A stretch of 64,000 bases of DNA, from contig NZ_CP130701.1 in the NCBI RefSeq assembly GCF_030553075.1, positions 496,001 through 560,000 on the forward strand, in the 5' to 3' direction. Below, piece by piece: positions 16,782-27,732 of this stretch. Under the pieces are notes generated by a model. That model searched no databases and had not been told where the DNA came from. It saw nothing but the letters and a program-made list of their open reading frames with translations. The position numbers were made by a program, and so were the translations under genes. This DNA comes from Halomonas sp. I5-271120 (GTDB lineage: Bacteria > Pseudomonadota > Gammaproteobacteria > Pseudomonadales > Halomonadaceae). Each line of letters opens with the position of its first letter. The first letter of the stretch is position 1.

Positions 16782-17024
16782 ATGAGCCGCAAACACCAAG
16801 TACACGACACGTCCGACGATGCCAATGATGATGTGATCTATGATGGGGATGTCGACGCGTTCATGGACGCCGTGAACGACAGTCAGTACACCCCCAGTCG
16901 TTCCTCACGCGCTGAAAACCTTCAGGCACGGCGCCGTCTCGAGAGCCTCTTGGAAGAACGTCGCCTCAAGCAGGTCATCGACGATGACTGGGGACTCGAC
17001 GCCGAGGAAGAAGAAGAAGAGTAA
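16782..17024 (+). CDS. Small acidic protein, PA3496 family
   Basis: 80 aa, strongly acidic, ending in a run of six Glu after WGLDAEE. The C-terminal block ARRRLESLLEERRLKQVIDD matches the conserved part of the PA3496 family of Pseudomonas-type proteobacteria (putative envelope-integrity proteins; from memory). The start at 16782 has GGGAGG 7 nt upstream; a longer in-frame reading from 16722 overlaps the leader hairpin. No signal peptide or membrane segment. Biochemical function unknown. Confidence 0.75.
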   Translation: MSRKHQVHDTSDDANDDVIYDGDVDAFMDAVNDSQYTPSRSSRAENLQARRRLESLLEERRLKQVIDDDWGLDAEEEEEE

Positions 17025-17095
17025 CCCCCGGCTAACTCCAATATCCATCTGCAGGACAGCCACCTGCATGACAGCCAACTTCGGAACGAGCATCA

Positions 17096-17127
17096 GGATG
17101 GTGCGGGCACTGCCGGCCGCGCCATCC
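17096..17127 (+). terminator. Possible terminator after the PA3496-family gene
   Basis: An 11-bp stem including one G-U pair (17096-17106 with 17117-17127) with a 10-nt loop, 72 nt past the stop. It lacks a clear U-run, so it may be only a transcript-stabilising hairpin. Confidence 0.35.
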
Positions 17128-17265
17128 TGAACTTCTCTGGTGGCCATTCACCTCCCGCCACCCTCCGCCATCGCTCATCTCCTCGGCTCAATCACCGCCC
17201 AGCGCTGGCCTTTCGCGGGTGCGGCCACTATCATCGTGCCGAAACCCTCAACCCAATGGATATCC

Positions 17266-18927
<1,662 letters not shown>

Positions 18928-18954
18928 AGCAAAAGGCATTTGCGCGATGATCCG

Positions 18955-18981
18955 ACGGGCGGTGGCGACACCGCCCGTTTT
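18955..18981 (+). terminator. Rho-independent terminator of ettA
   Basis: A perfect 10-bp stem (18955-18964 with 18969-18978), 4-nt loop, followed by TTT-C. 28 nt past the ettA stop. Short U-run but very stable stem. Confidence 0.75.
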
Positions 18982-19134
18982 CATGCTGAGGTGACGGCTC
19001 CGCCGTCATCCTTAACGCCCCCTCGACCTAACGCCCTTTCGATCTAGCCCCCTACCGACCACCTGACGCGTCGCTCCCATGCTTGATGCCACGGGTCGCG
19101 TTGCCTCTTGGCGCCTTCGAACGCCTCACCGACC

Positions 19135-19163
19135 TTGCATGGCAGGCCCACACGGGGGATAAA
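19135..19163 (+). promoter_or_regulatory. Possible promoter of the DUF2254 gene
   Basis: TTGCAT, 17 bp, GATAAA, ending 29 bp before the start codon. Both hexamers are reasonable sigma-70 matches, but the call rests only on consensus and spacing. Confidence 0.35.
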
Positions 19164-19192
19164 GCAGGCATGATCTTCACAAGGATGTGCTC

Positions 19193-20545
19193 ATGACGAA
19201 CCCCATACGCTGGCTGATAAATCGCGTTCTGAGCTTTCGACAGAGCATTGCCTTCCTGCCTAGCCTGCTGGCCATGCTCTACCTGGTGCTAGGGCTCTTG
19301 GCCGTTCTCCCGCTGGGCGAGCGCCTGCCGCTGCCGGGCTTTCTGGCAGGCATTCGGTTCACAGATATAGAAACGCCGCGAACCCTGCTGTCGACGCTGA
19401 TCGCCGCCATGATCTCACTGGCCGTGTTCAGTTTTTCCATGGTGATGTCGGTGCTGACCCAGGCCGGCGGCAACTTTTCCCATAAACTGGTCTTCGGGCT
19501 GATCACAGAGCGTCATCATCAGCGAGTCCTGGGCCACTACCTGGGTACCATCCTGTTCATCCTGATGCTGCTGATGGTCCCGGTGAGCGGTGAGGTACCC
19601 AGCACCTGGCGTTCGCTGAGCACCTACCTGGGCGTGGCCATGGTCACCCACTGTCTGGCGCTGTTTGTCTACTTCATTCACAACGCCTCCCAATCAGTGC
19701 AGATCAATGCCGTGAATCGCGGCCTGCACCAGGCCACCCGCAAGTCGCTTGCCAAGCTAGAGACCCGACAGCAACGCCCGGGATGGTGTCACCGGCCGAC
19801 GTCACAGCCAGTACAGGCTCACTGGCCGCAGATCAAGGCACGCCGCAGCGGCTATATCCAGAATGCCGACATCGAGGCGCTGGGCCGCCTGGCCATTGAG
19901 GCCGATGTCGTGGTGCATATGAATTTCAGCTTCGGCGACTTCACGGTGGAAGGCTTTCCCTTGTTCACGATCGAGGCCGCCGAAGCCCCCGGAGAGCGCT
20001 TCGAAACATCGGCGCTGGGGCTGCTGGTCTATGTGGAGGGGGAAGTCGCGGAGGATCTCTACGTCAACGGGATGACGCAGCTAATGGAGGTCGCCGTCAA
20101 AGCGCTGTCGCCGGGCATCAATGACCCGGGCACGGCTCGACTCTGCCTGCACCAGCTGACCGAACTGCTGTGCCGGCGCCTGGAGTTTCATCCCTGTAAC
20201 ACCTTCACCGATCGGCAGGGAAAGCGGCGGGTGATCTGGAAGACCGAACGCTTCGACAGCCTGCTGTACCGGCTGGTCAATCCGATCCTGCACTACGGCA
20301 AGGATGATGTAAGCATCGGCCTTGCCCTGCTCAAGTCGCTGAAGACGCTTTCGCTGTTCGCCGAAGAAGCCGAGCTCACCACCATCCAACGTCATGCCGA
20401 GCGGGTGATTGCCACCCTCGCCGAGCGCGACACCCACGCCCTGGATCGGCAGTTCATCGGCGAGCGGCTGGCCAGCGGCGAGCACCGCCTGACGCTTCCC
20501 GCCGAGCTGCCGACGCCGGGGGCGAGACCGGTAACGGCGCCTTGA
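19193..20545 (+). CDS. DUF2254 predicted membrane protein
   Basis: 450 aa. Four N-terminal transmembrane helices (about 18-45, 62-92, 112-135, 145-168) are followed by a cytoplasmic domain of about 250 residues containing KALSPGINDPGTA, the hallmark of DUF2254. The ATG at 19193 has AAGGA 7 nt upstream; an in-frame GTG two codons earlier overlaps the spacer. Function unknown in the family. Convergent with the LpxL-like gene; nothing in the neighbourhood defines its role. Confidence 0.88.
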   Translation: MTNPIRWLINRVLSFRQSIAFLPSLLAMLYLVLGLLAVLPLGERLPLPGFLAGIRFTDIETPRTLLSTLIAAMISLAVFSFSMVMSVLTQAGGNFSHKLVFGLITERHHQRVLGHYLGTILFILMLLMVPVSGEVPSTWRSLSTYLGVAMVTHCLALFVYFIHNASQSVQINAVNRGLHQATRKSLAKLETRQQRPGWCHRPTSQPVQAHWPQIKARRSGYIQNADIEALGRLAIEADVVVHMNFSFGDFTVEGFPLFTIEAAEAPGERFETSALGLLVYVEGEVAEDLYVNGMTQLMEVAVKALSPGINDPGTARLCLHQLTELLCRRLEFHPCNTFTDRQGKRRVIWKTERFDSLLYRLVNPILHYGKDDVSIGLALLKSLKTLSLFAEEAELTTIQRHAERVIATLAERDTHALDRQFIGERLASGEHRLTLPAELPTPGARPVTAP

Positions 20546-20626
20546 GGCGCTTTCTGGGTGGGCATCCGTCGATCTGCATAAGTCAGGCTCTGAATCACTT
20601 CCGCCACTAGGCGAGCCGCAAAGCAC

Positions 20627-21553
20627 TCAGTAGAAGCCCGGCTCGCCCTGAGGGCGGGTCTTGAAGCGGCGATGCAGCCACAGATACTGCTCGGGATGGC
20701 GACGGATCGCCGCCTCGATGACCGCATTGACCTGAGCCGCATCGGCCACCTCGTCGCCGCTCGGGAAGTGCTCCAATGCCGGCAGGTATTCGAGGGTGTA
20801 AGTGCGGTTGTCGGGGTTGCGGTGGAAAATCAGCGGCATGACCGGCGCGCCGGTCATGCGCGCGATCTTGGCGGTCAGCTTGATGGTCGCGGCATTGATA
20901 CCGAAGAACGGCGCGAAGACACTGACGTCACGCCCAAAATCCTGATCCGGAGAATACCAGACGTTGTTCCCGGCCTTGATCCGGCGCACCACGCCACGCA
21001 GGTCGTGTCGATCGATGGCTCGGCCGAAGATCCGGTTGCGAGCCTTGGTCATGAAGCGCTCGAAGAGCGGATTATCATGAGGGCGATAGACCACGTCTGC
21101 GGGGAAGAACAGCGAGTGCAGGGCCCCTCCCAGGTCGAGGGTCGAGAAGTGAACGCCGATGATCAGCACCCCCTTGCCCTGTGCCTGTGCACGCACCATG
21201 TGCTCCTGACCCTTGAAGGTGACCCGGTGGCGCAGATGTTCCGGGTCCCTGCACCAGCCGGTGGCGGTCTCAACCAACCCCATGCCATTGGCGATGAAGG
21301 CCTCGCGCACCAGCCGGGCCCGGGCCTTTTCATCCCGCTCGGGAAAGCACAGCCGGATGTTGGTCTCGGTGATGTGCCGGCGGCGCTTGGCAAAACGCCA
21401 GGCCAAGAGACCTATCAGGCGACCGATGCCGAGCTTGAGGCGCCAGGGCAGCCATGCAATAAGGCGCATCAGCCCAATCGATAGCCAGGTCGGCCAGTAC
21501 CGAGGATGGGCGAAGGAAGTCTGGGTGTCAGTCTTGGTGTCGTCCTGTGACAT
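20627..21553 (-). CDS. lpxL: LpxL/HtrB-family lipid A biosynthesis lauroyl acyltransferase
   Basis: 308 aa, full length. One N-terminal membrane helix (about 22-52) is followed by the acyltransferase domain. The catalytic HX4D motif is HFSTLD (H135, D140) within IIGVHFSTLDLGG, and VVYRPHDNP, YSPDQDFGR and YLWLHRRFKTRP are typical later motifs. It adds a secondary acyl chain to Kdo2-lipid IVA at the inner membrane during lipopolysaccharide assembly. It ends 24 bp downstream of the alr gene on the same strand and may be co-transcribed. LpxL versus LpxM/LpxP type is not distinguishable with certainty; LpxL is the best fit. Confidence 0.88.
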   Translation of the reverse strand: MSQDDTKTDTQTSFAHPRYWPTWLSIGLMRLIAWLPWRLKLGIGRLIGLLAWRFAKRRRHITETNIRLCFPERDEKARARLVREAFIANGMGLVETATGWCRDPEHLRHRVTFKGQEHMVRAQAQGKGVLIIGVHFSTLDLGGALHSLFFPADVVYRPHDNPLFERFMTKARNRIFGRAIDRHDLRGVVRRIKAGNNVWYSPDQDFGRDVSVFAPFFGINAATIKLTAKIARMTGAPVMPLIFHRNPDNRTYTLEYLPALEHFPSGDEVADAAQVNAVIEAAIRRHPEQYLWLHRRFKTRPQGEPGFY

Positions 21554-21577
21554 GCATTTCTCTAGTTCAGGGTCGGA

Positions 21578-22678
21578 TCAGCCACCATGATACCGCCTTG
21601 GCACCCGCGGCAGCACCCCGGTAAGCAGGGTATAGCTGATGGTGTCGCAGTAGCGGGCGACCTCATCGACCGACAGCACCTCGCCGTTGGCCGCTTGCCC
21701 CCATAGCACCACTTCGCTGCCGATATCGGCAGCCGGCAGCTCGGTAATATCCACGATCAGCATGTCCATCGACACCTTGCCGGCCAGCCCCGCACGCTGG
21801 CCGTCCACCAGTAGCGGCGTGCCATCCACCGCATGGCGGTCATAGCCATCCCCATAGCCACAGGCCACCACGCCGACGCGACTAGGGCGCGGCGCCTTGA
21901 AACGACCGCCATAGCCCACCGGCTCGCCGGCGGCGATCTCGCGCACGGCGATGATCTCGGAGCGCAGCGTCATCACCGGCACCAATGACCGGCTGGCGTC
22001 ATTGGCGCCCTCCAGGGGGTCGCTTCCATAGAGCATCACCCCGGGGCGGTTCCAGGCACCATGGGCCTCGGGCCAGGCCAGGGTGGCCGGCGAATTGGCC
22101 AGACACGTTGGGGCGTCAAGGGATTGGGCAAGCTCATTGAGCAGCCCGAGCTGGCGGCGGAAGTAGCCCGGCTCGAGGGCGTCGGCGGTCGCGAAATGGC
22201 TCATCAGGTGGAGATCGGCGACGTGATCGGGCGCTGCCTGTAGACGCGCCCAGATATCGGCGGCCTGAGCCGGGGGAAAGCCCAGGCGGTGCATGCCGGA
22301 ATCGACCTTTAACCAGGCGGGAATGGGGCGACGAGGCGTGAAAGACAGCAGCGCCTCGACCTGCCACTCGCTATGCACCGCCACCCACAGGCCGAGGGCC
22401 TCCACTCGCTCAAGCTCCGCGGCCTCGAAGATGCCCTCGAGCAGCACGACCGGCGCCTCGATGCCCGCCGCGCGCAGCGTTTCCGCCTCTTCGAGGCAGG
22501 CCACCGCAAAGGCTGGCGCCAGATCCTCGAGCGCCCGCGCACAGGCCACGGCGCCGTGCCCGTAGGCATCGGCCTTGAGCACCGCCACCGACTGGCTATG
22601 CGGCGCCAGGTCCCTTGCCAGGCAATAGTTGTGGCGCAAGGCATTGAGGTCGATGTCGGCGATCAGGGGACGAGCCAT
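21578..22678 (-). CDS. alr: Alanine racemase
   Basis: 366 aa. PLP-dependent interconversion of L- and D-alanine, supplying D-Ala for peptidoglycan. The PLP lysine is K35 in VAVLKADAYGHG; the TIM-barrel ends with VDSGMHRLGF and the C-terminal barrel holds YGDGYDRHA and GKVSMDMLIVDIT. The second catalytic Tyr is in PVGYGGRF. ATG 22678 has GGAG 6 nt upstream; ten extra in-frame codons upstream are not conserved. Upstream lies an AT-rich promoter region. Confidence 0.96.
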   Translation of the reverse strand: MARPLIADIDLNALRHNYCLARDLAPHSQSVAVLKADAYGHGAVACARALEDLAPAFAVACLEEAETLRAAGIEAPVVLLEGIFEAAELERVEALGLWVAVHSEWQVEALLSFTPRRPIPAWLKVDSGMHRLGFPPAQAADIWARLQAAPDHVADLHLMSHFATADALEPGYFRRQLGLLNELAQSLDAPTCLANSPATLAWPEAHGAWNRPGVMLYGSDPLEGANDASRSLVPVMTLRSEIIAVREIAAGEPVGYGGRFKAPRPSRVGVVACGYGDGYDRHAVDGTPLLVDGQRAGLAGKVSMDMLIVDITELPAADIGSEVVLWGQAANGEVLSVDEVARYCDTISYTLLTGVLPRVPRRYHGG

Positions 22679-23005
22679 GGAGGTCTCCGGCCAGATTGGA
22701 GAGGACAAAAAAGAGCCTAAGATTATTTGTCATCTGGCGCGCTTTTTCACGAAACTTTTAACCGATTTTAGTTAAAAATACATTCTAAAAGACTATCAAG
22801 AATATTTATTTAAGATTATTCGACTACCAATCGCACGCTCGGGTCTTCCACCCTCCATAGCACCCTCGACCCGCACGCGATGATCGGCAGGGAGAGAGGT
22901 TTGAGAACGCACAGAGGGGCAATGCCAGCAGCAACGGCGATTATGCCGGCGCACAGCAGTCGCAAAAACGCCGCGATGCAGTCATCGCGGCGTATATGGG
23001 GTAGA
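22679..23005. other. Intergenic region between rpoS and alr, AT-rich
   Basis: No gene is supported in these 327 bp. The part from about 22700 to 22835 is very AT-rich for this genome and probably holds the alr promoter (minus strand; several TATT/TAAAT-type boxes, none decisive). The far end holds the rpoS terminator at 22964-22992. Confidence 0.6.
22964..22992 (-). terminator. Rho-independent terminator of rpoS
   Basis: Minus strand: perfect 10-bp stem (22983-22992 with 22969-22978), 4-nt loop, then five T. It lies 14 nt past the rpoS stop codon and ends the surE-to-rpoS gene string. Confidence 0.92.
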
Positions 23006-23980
23006 TCACTCGAAAATGGCGTCCAGCGATAGGCCCTGCTTCTCGAGGACGCGCCGCAGCTTCTTTAGTGCCTCTACTTGAATCTGGCGAACTCGCTCAC
23101 GGGTCAGGCCAATTTCTTCACCGACCTCCTCGAGCGTGGCCGCCTCATGGCCGCGCAGGCCAAAACGCCTGACCACCACTTCCATCTGTTTCTCGGTGAG
23201 TTCGGCCAGCCAATCGTCAACGTGCTGTTTTACATCGCCGTCGACCAGCGAGGACTCGGGGCCATGGTCATTGTCATCGGCCAACGTCTCGATCAGCGGC
23301 TTGTCGCTCTCGCCACCCATCGGGTAATCCACCGATGATACCCGTTCATTGAGCCCCATCATCTTCTTGACCGTCGCCACCGGCTTATCGAGGAAGTCAG
23401 CAATTTCCTCGGCGGTGGCCTCGTGGTCGAGTTTCTGGGTCAGCTCACGGGCCGCACGCAGATAGATGTTGAGTTCCTTGACCACGTGAATGGGCAGTCG
23501 AATGGTACGCGTCTGATTCATCAGCGCACGCTCGATGGTCTGACGAATCCACCAGGTTGCATAGGTAGAGAAGCGAAATCCACGCTCGGGGTCGAATTTC
23601 TCCACGGCGCGAATGAGACCAAGGTTGCCCTCCTCGATCAGGTCAAGCAGCGACAGCCCCCTGTTCAGGTAGCGCCTGGCGATCTTGACCACCAGGCGGA
23701 GATTGGACTCGATCATCCGCGAGCGCCCGGCAGGGGCGCCGGCCTGGGCGAGGCGACCAAAGTGCACTTCTTCCTCGGGACTCAGCAGCGGCGAGAAACC
23801 GATTTCGTTGAGATAGATCTGGGTGGCATCGAGACTGTGATGATAGGTGTTCTCTTCCCGGTTCAGGGCCTTCTCGAACGCCCTTTCATCTTTCTCTTGT
23901 GCCTCTTCGACCTCATCGCCACCTGTCGTTTCGACATCCTCTATCTCGACATCCTGAATATCCCGTTCAAGCATGCTCAT
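23006..23980 (-). CDS. rpoS: RNA polymerase sigma factor RpoS (sigma-38)
   Basis: 324 aa. Regions in order: acidic N-terminus, 1.2 ([17 protein letters not shown]), 2 ([20 protein letters not shown] and [17 protein letters not shown]), 3 (HVVKELN...), and 4 with the helix-turn-helix [20 protein letters not shown]. Directs general stress and stationary-phase transcription. Gene order nlpD-rpoS is the classical gammaproteobacterial one, in which rpoS is often also transcribed from a promoter inside nlpD. Two possible starts, 23980 and 23974, differ by two residues; GGGG lies 7 nt before the first. Strong terminator immediately downstream. Confidence 0.97.
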   Translation of the reverse strand: MSMLERDIQDVEIEDVETTGGDEVEEAQEKDERAFEKALNREENTYHHSLDATQIYLNEIGFSPLLSPEEEVHFGRLAQAGAPAGRSRMIESNLRLVVKIARRYLNRGLSLLDLIEEGNLGLIRAVEKFDPERGFRFSTYATWWIRQTIERALMNQTRTIRLPIHVVKELNIYLRAARELTQKLDHEATAEEIADFLDKPVATVKKMMGLNERVSSVDYPMGGESDKPLIETLADDNDHGPESSLVDGDVKQHVDDWLAELTEKQMEVVVRRFGLRGHEAATLEEVGEEIGLTRERVRQIQVEALKKLRRVLEKQGLSLDAIFE

Positions 23981-24100
23981 CTCGCTACCCCACTATCTGC
24001 TTAGCCATGGCCAGGTCGCCCCCAGCGCTTATACTGCGATAGCGAAGGCCTGGCCATTAGGCTTCTGTCGTAGGCTCCCGCCTACGTCAAGCGCTGCGGG

Positions 24101-25285
24101 TCAACGCCCAGGGAGAAAATCCAGGGGATCCTTGGGCTGCCCATCCTTGCGCACCTCGAAGTGCAGTTTGACGGCATCGGCGTCGGTGTCTCCCATGGTG
24201 GCGATCACTTCACCGGCTTCGACCACGTCGTTTTCCTTCACCTGTAGACTGTCATTGTGGGCATAGGCACTCAGGAACTGATTATTGTGCTTGAGCAGGA
24301 TCAGGTTGCCGTATCCCCGTACGCCATCCCCTGCATAGACCACGATTCCTGGGCCGGCCGCCTTGACAGACTGCCCCTTTTGACCTCCGATATCAATGCC
24401 TGCGGTAATGCTCGATCCTTCACCGAAGCCGTTAATCACCTCGCCGTCAGCAGGCCACTGCCAAGGCACCTCATCGACAGGCTGATAAGTGCGTCGCTCG
24501 GAAGCCGGTTCACTTTCCCCGGCTACTGCAGCGCCAGCGTCAGCCTGCTGAGATGGCGTCTTGCTTTGCTCGGACGACGGGGCTGAAGCCGTTTCAGATT
24601 TGGCCTCCGTCGTGCCCGCTTCCTGTTGTTGCTGCTCGGCGGCGTGAGCCTTCTCACGGGCTTCCCGCTCAGCGCGGTCGGCCGCACTCAGTTCGCCATC
24701 GGCGCCTGGGCTTTCGTAGTTGTAGACCGGGCCCGGCGCTTGCTCGCCACCAGCAACCGCTGTGCCGCCTTGGTCAGCTCCCTGATTGGCTGCTTGGCCA
24801 GTGTCGGCCGCTGACGCCTGGGTCTGTTGACCGGCCTGCTCACCGGAAGAGTCGGGTAACGGCGCGGAGGTAAGCCGGCGATTACGCTCGATGGCCGAGG
24901 TATCCGGCTCCAGCCAGTCCGGGCTTTCACCGCCACCGCTGCGGGCCGCGCTGGCCTGGGCCCCACCAGCCGTTTCGGCCTGAGCAATGGCGGTTCCCTG
25001 CAAACTCCCGCCCTGGCCGCCTGACAGGCTCAACTGCTGGCCTGGCTTAATGCGATAGGGCGGAGTAATGCCGTTGAGCTGGGCCAGATCGCGGAAATCC
25101 ATCTCATAACGCCAGGCGATGCCGTAGAGCGTATCGCCGGGTTCGACGGTATAGGTGCCGGTAGTCGCCTGCTTACGGGTCAACGAGAGATCCTGTACCT
25201 GTATGCCATTCGCCCCTTCCGGGGGCTGGGCCGCACAGGCGGCCAGGGACAACGTCACGGCAGAGGCCAACAGAGCCTTGCGCAT
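24101..25285 (-). CDS. nlpD: Murein hydrolase activator lipoprotein NlpD
   Basis: 394 aa. Lipoprotein signal peptide with lipobox LAAC (Cys near residue 18), a LysM domain (about 44-88, YTVEPGDTLYGIAWRYEMD), a long Gln/Ala/Glu-rich linker (about 90-265), and a C-terminal LytM (M23) domain. Two zinc ligands are lost: the usual HxGID reads AGID and HLHFE reads KLHFE, so like E. coli NlpD it should act as an activator of amidase AmiC rather than as a hydrolase. ATG 25285 has GGAGGAA 7 nt upstream; the preceding GTG codon is unlikely. Anchored in the outer membrane. Upstream of rpoS as usual. Confidence 0.93.
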   Translation of the reverse strand: MRKALLASAVTLSLAACAAQPPEGANGIQVQDLSLTRKQATTGTYTVEPGDTLYGIAWRYEMDFRDLAQLNGITPPYRIKPGQQLSLSGGQGGSLQGTAIAQAETAGGAQASAARSGGGESPDWLEPDTSAIERNRRLTSAPLPDSSGEQAGQQTQASAADTGQAANQGADQGGTAVAGGEQAPGPVYNYESPGADGELSAADRAEREAREKAHAAEQQQQEAGTTEAKSETASAPSSEQSKTPSQQADAGAAVAGESEPASERRTYQPVDEVPWQWPADGEVINGFGEGSSITAGIDIGGQKGQSVKAAGPGIVVYAGDGVRGYGNLILLKHNNQFLSAYAHNDSLQVKENDVVEAGEVIATMGDTDADAVKLHFEVRKDGQPKDPLDFLPGR

Positions 25286-25302
25286 CACAAACTTCCTCCT
25301 TG

Positions 25303-26235
25303 TCAGTGGCTGTCGGTCGGCGAAGCAAAACGCCCCACCGCCAGCACCAGAATCAGGCCGGCCAGCATCAGAGCCACGGCCGGGAACAGAGCCGACGGAT
25401 CACCCGTCAGCTGGGCATAGTCATTAGGTAGCAGATACCGGTATTCCATCGGGATGATCTGCTCATCGGGCCCCAGACGGTAGCTGACCAATTCCCGCCA
25501 GGGCCACAACAACGGCAAGGACCCGAGAATGAAGCCGATCAGCAGCTGCAGGGTCGCGGTATGAAAACGCGAAAGCAACCAGGATAGCAGCCGCGAAAAG
25601 GTCACCAGCCCCACCAGGCACCCCAACCCAAACTGCGCCATCAGCACCACGTCGAAGGCCTTGAGGCCCTCCATCACGCTGCTATAGAGCCCCATGGTCA
25701 GCAGCAGGAAGCTGCCCGAAATGCCCGGCAGGAGCATGGCACTGATGGCGATCGCACCCGCCACGCCAAGCATCAGACCCTCGCTGCCCAACCCGCTGAC
25801 CAGCGGCATCAGCGCTGGCAGACCGTCCGCCAGCAAGAGGCCGGCAGCCAACGGCAGCACATGCCAGATTCGCCAGTCGGTCAGCCGACGGCTCACGACC
25901 CAGGCCGAGGCAGCGACCAGGCCGAAGAAGAAGGCGTCGAGCAGCAACCGCTGGTTTTCGAGCAGGTAGGTAACCAGGTGAGCAACGCTTACCAGGCTGA
26001 CGCCGATCCCCAGTACCAGAGGAATCACGAAACCGAGATTGAGATGAACCGCCACTCCCTTGAGGCCACCACGCCGCCAGGCACCCCAGGCACTGGGCCC
26101 GAAGTTCTTGATGGAATAGATCAATTCCTCGTAGATGCCGGTGATAAAGGCAATGGTACCGCCGGAGACGCCGGGCACCGCATCGGCGGCCCCCATGCCG
26201 GCACCCTTGAGGAAAACTGAATAGGACCGCTTCAA
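25303..26235 (-). CDS. DUF368 membrane protein, polyprenyl-phosphate transporter family (PopT-like)
   Basis: 310 aa, about eight to nine membrane helices. The two family hallmarks are AADAVPGVSGGTIAFITGIYEEL (quoted here in part, PGVSGGTIAFITGIYEEL) at the N-terminus and LLPGISGSFLLLTMGLY in the middle. DUF368 proteins were recently shown in other bacteria to recycle undecaprenyl phosphate across the inner membrane (established for PopT; transfer to this protein is inference). The start is a TTG at 26235 overlapping the pcm stop (TTGA), with GGGAG 7 nt upstream, implying translational coupling. It lies between pcm and nlpD, as in some vibrios. Confidence 0.88.
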   Translation of the reverse strand: MKRSYSVFLKGAGMGAADAVPGVSGGTIAFITGIYEELIYSIKNFGPSAWGAWRRGGLKGVAVHLNLGFVIPLVLGIGVSLVSVAHLVTYLLENQRLLLDAFFFGLVAASAWVVSRRLTDWRIWHVLPLAAGLLLADGLPALMPLVSGLGSEGLMLGVAGAIAISAMLLPGISGSFLLLTMGLYSSVMEGLKAFDVVLMAQFGLGCLVGLVTFSRLLSWLLSRFHTATLQLLIGFILGSLPLLWPWRELVSYRLGPDEQIIPMEYRYLLPNDYAQLTGDPSALFPAVALMLAGLILVLAVGRFASPTDSH

Positions 26236-26912
26236 CGTATGACTCCCTGTAATAGCGGCACGAAGCGCACGGGCTCCAGCCGCTGGTATTCAAAATGCTG
26301 ACCCTGTCGGCGCACCCGCGTCAGCCATTGATGGCCGGCATCATCCTCAAGCGGCGTGATCAGGACACCGCCCTGTGCCAGCTGATCGAGCAGCGCCGGC
26401 GGCAGTTCGCTGGCGCAGGCTGTTAGCAGAATCACGTCGAAGGGCGCGGCCTCGCGCCAGCCGTGCCCGCCGTCGGCCAGGCGCAGCGTGACGTTATGCA
26501 CCAACAGGCGACGAAGCCGCTCGGCGGCCCGTTCCTTGAGCGCGGCGATACGCTCGACAGAAAACACCCGCGGCACCAGCCGCGAGAGTATCAGGGTCTG
26601 ATAGCCAGAGCCGGTTCCGACCTCAAGCACCCGCTGCGGCGCCTCGGCCACCACCAGCTCGCTCATCCGCGCCACTATCCACGGCTGAGACAGGGTCTGG
26701 CCATGCCCGATCGGCAGAGAGCTGTCCTCGTAGGCCCGATGCGACAGAGCCTCGTCGAGAAACAGGTGACGAGGCTCCCGGCGCAGGGTATCCAGCACCC
26801 GCTCATCGGCGATGCCGGCCTCTTCCAGGCGCCCTACCAGACGATCCCGGGTGCGCTGAGAGGTCATGCCGACACCGATCAACGCCGGATCTTTCAACTC
26901 ACGCAAAGGCAT
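26232..26912 (-). CDS. pcm: Protein-L-isoaspartate O-methyltransferase
   Basis: 226 aa. It methylates isoaspartyl residues with S-adenosylmethionine to start repair of aged proteins. Motifs: [18 protein letters not shown], the SAM-binding [12 protein letters not shown] and [10 protein letters not shown] 26912 lies inside the end of surE, overlapping it by 14 bp, which is the common surE-pcm arrangement; in-frame extension to 26945 would lengthen the overlap without conserved sequence. Cytoplasmic stationary-phase repair enzyme, fitting its place in the rpoS gene string. Confidence 0.95.
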   Translation of the reverse strand: MPLRELKDPALIGVGMTSQRTRDRLVGRLEEAGIADERVLDTLRREPRHLFLDEALSHRAYEDSSLPIGHGQTLSQPWIVARMSELVVAEAPQRVLEVGTGSGYQTLILSRLVPRVFSVERIAALKERAAERLRRLLVHNVTLRLADGGHGWREAAPFDVILLTACASELPPALLDQLAQGGVLITPLEDDAGHQWLTRVRRQGQHFEYQRLEPVRFVPLLQGVIR

Positions 26913-27645
26913 CCAGCCACCCCTGTACGTCTCCCAACGCGGCATGGCGCGTCAGGTCGGTTTGCAATGGCGTGATCGACACGAACCCCGCCTCCACGGC
27001 GGCGAAGTCGGTATCCGGGCCATCATCGGCGTTCTCACCAACGGCGGCGATCCAATAACGCTCGCGGCCACGCGGGTCGAGCACTTTCATCGGCTTGGCG
27101 GCGGGGCCACGATAACCCATCCTTGTGACCTTGAAGCCACGGATCTGGTCCCAGGGCAGGTCCGGCACATTGACGTTGAGCAGGCTGCGGGGCGGCAGTG
27201 ACAGGGAGGACGCAGCACCGACCAGGCTTGCCGCCACGCGCCCGGCGGTTTCGAAATAGCGCTGACCGACCAGCGACATGGCGATCGCCGACATGCCCAG
27301 GTTGCGCCCCTCCATGGCTGCGGCTACGGTGCCGGAGTAGAGAACGTCATCACCCAGGTTGGCGCCATGGTTGATGCCCGATATGACCAGGTCCGGACGC
27401 TCTTCCCAGACCCCATTGACGCCGAGGTAGACGCAGTCGGCTGGCGTGCCATCAACGCTGTAGAAACCGTTATCCAGCCCCGACAGCATCAGCGGCCGAT
27501 TCAGGGTCAGCGAATTGCTGGCCCCGCTCTTGTCACGGTCAGGCGCCACCACCCGCAGGTGGGCATGATCACTCAGGGCGTCATACAGCGCCCGAAGCCC
27601 CGGGGCATGGACGCCATCATCATTGGACAGCAACAAACGGTGCAT
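26899..27645 (-). CDS. surE: 5'/3'-nucleotidase SurE
   Basis: 248 aa. Metal-binding [13 protein letters not shown] (Asp pair at the N-terminus), [19 protein letters not shown] and [19 protein letters not shown] are all intact. Survival protein with nucleotidase and exopolyphosphatase activity. ATG 27645 has AAGGAG 5 nt upstream; the in-frame codons back to 27669 are not conserved. It overlaps pcm downstream and follows truD by 87 bp. Confidence 0.96.
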   Translation of the reverse strand: MHRLLLSNDDGVHAPGLRALYDALSDHAHLRVVAPDRDKSGASNSLTLNRPLMLSGLDNGFYSVDGTPADCVYLGVNGVWEERPDLVISGINHGANLGDDVLYSGTVAAAMEGRNLGMSAIAMSLVGQRYFETAGRVAASLVGAASSLSLPPRSLLNVNVPDLPWDQIRGFKVTRMGYRGPAAKPMKVLDPRGRERYWIAAVGENADDGPDTDFAAVEAGFVSITPLQTDLTRHAALGDVQGWLDAFA

Positions 27646-27732
27646 CCGATCTCCTTGCCTTCCCAACATCCGGCCGGCAATCGCCGGCGGAAGGACAGCC
27701 GCCCAACGGCTGCCCCTGTTCTATGGCCCGCC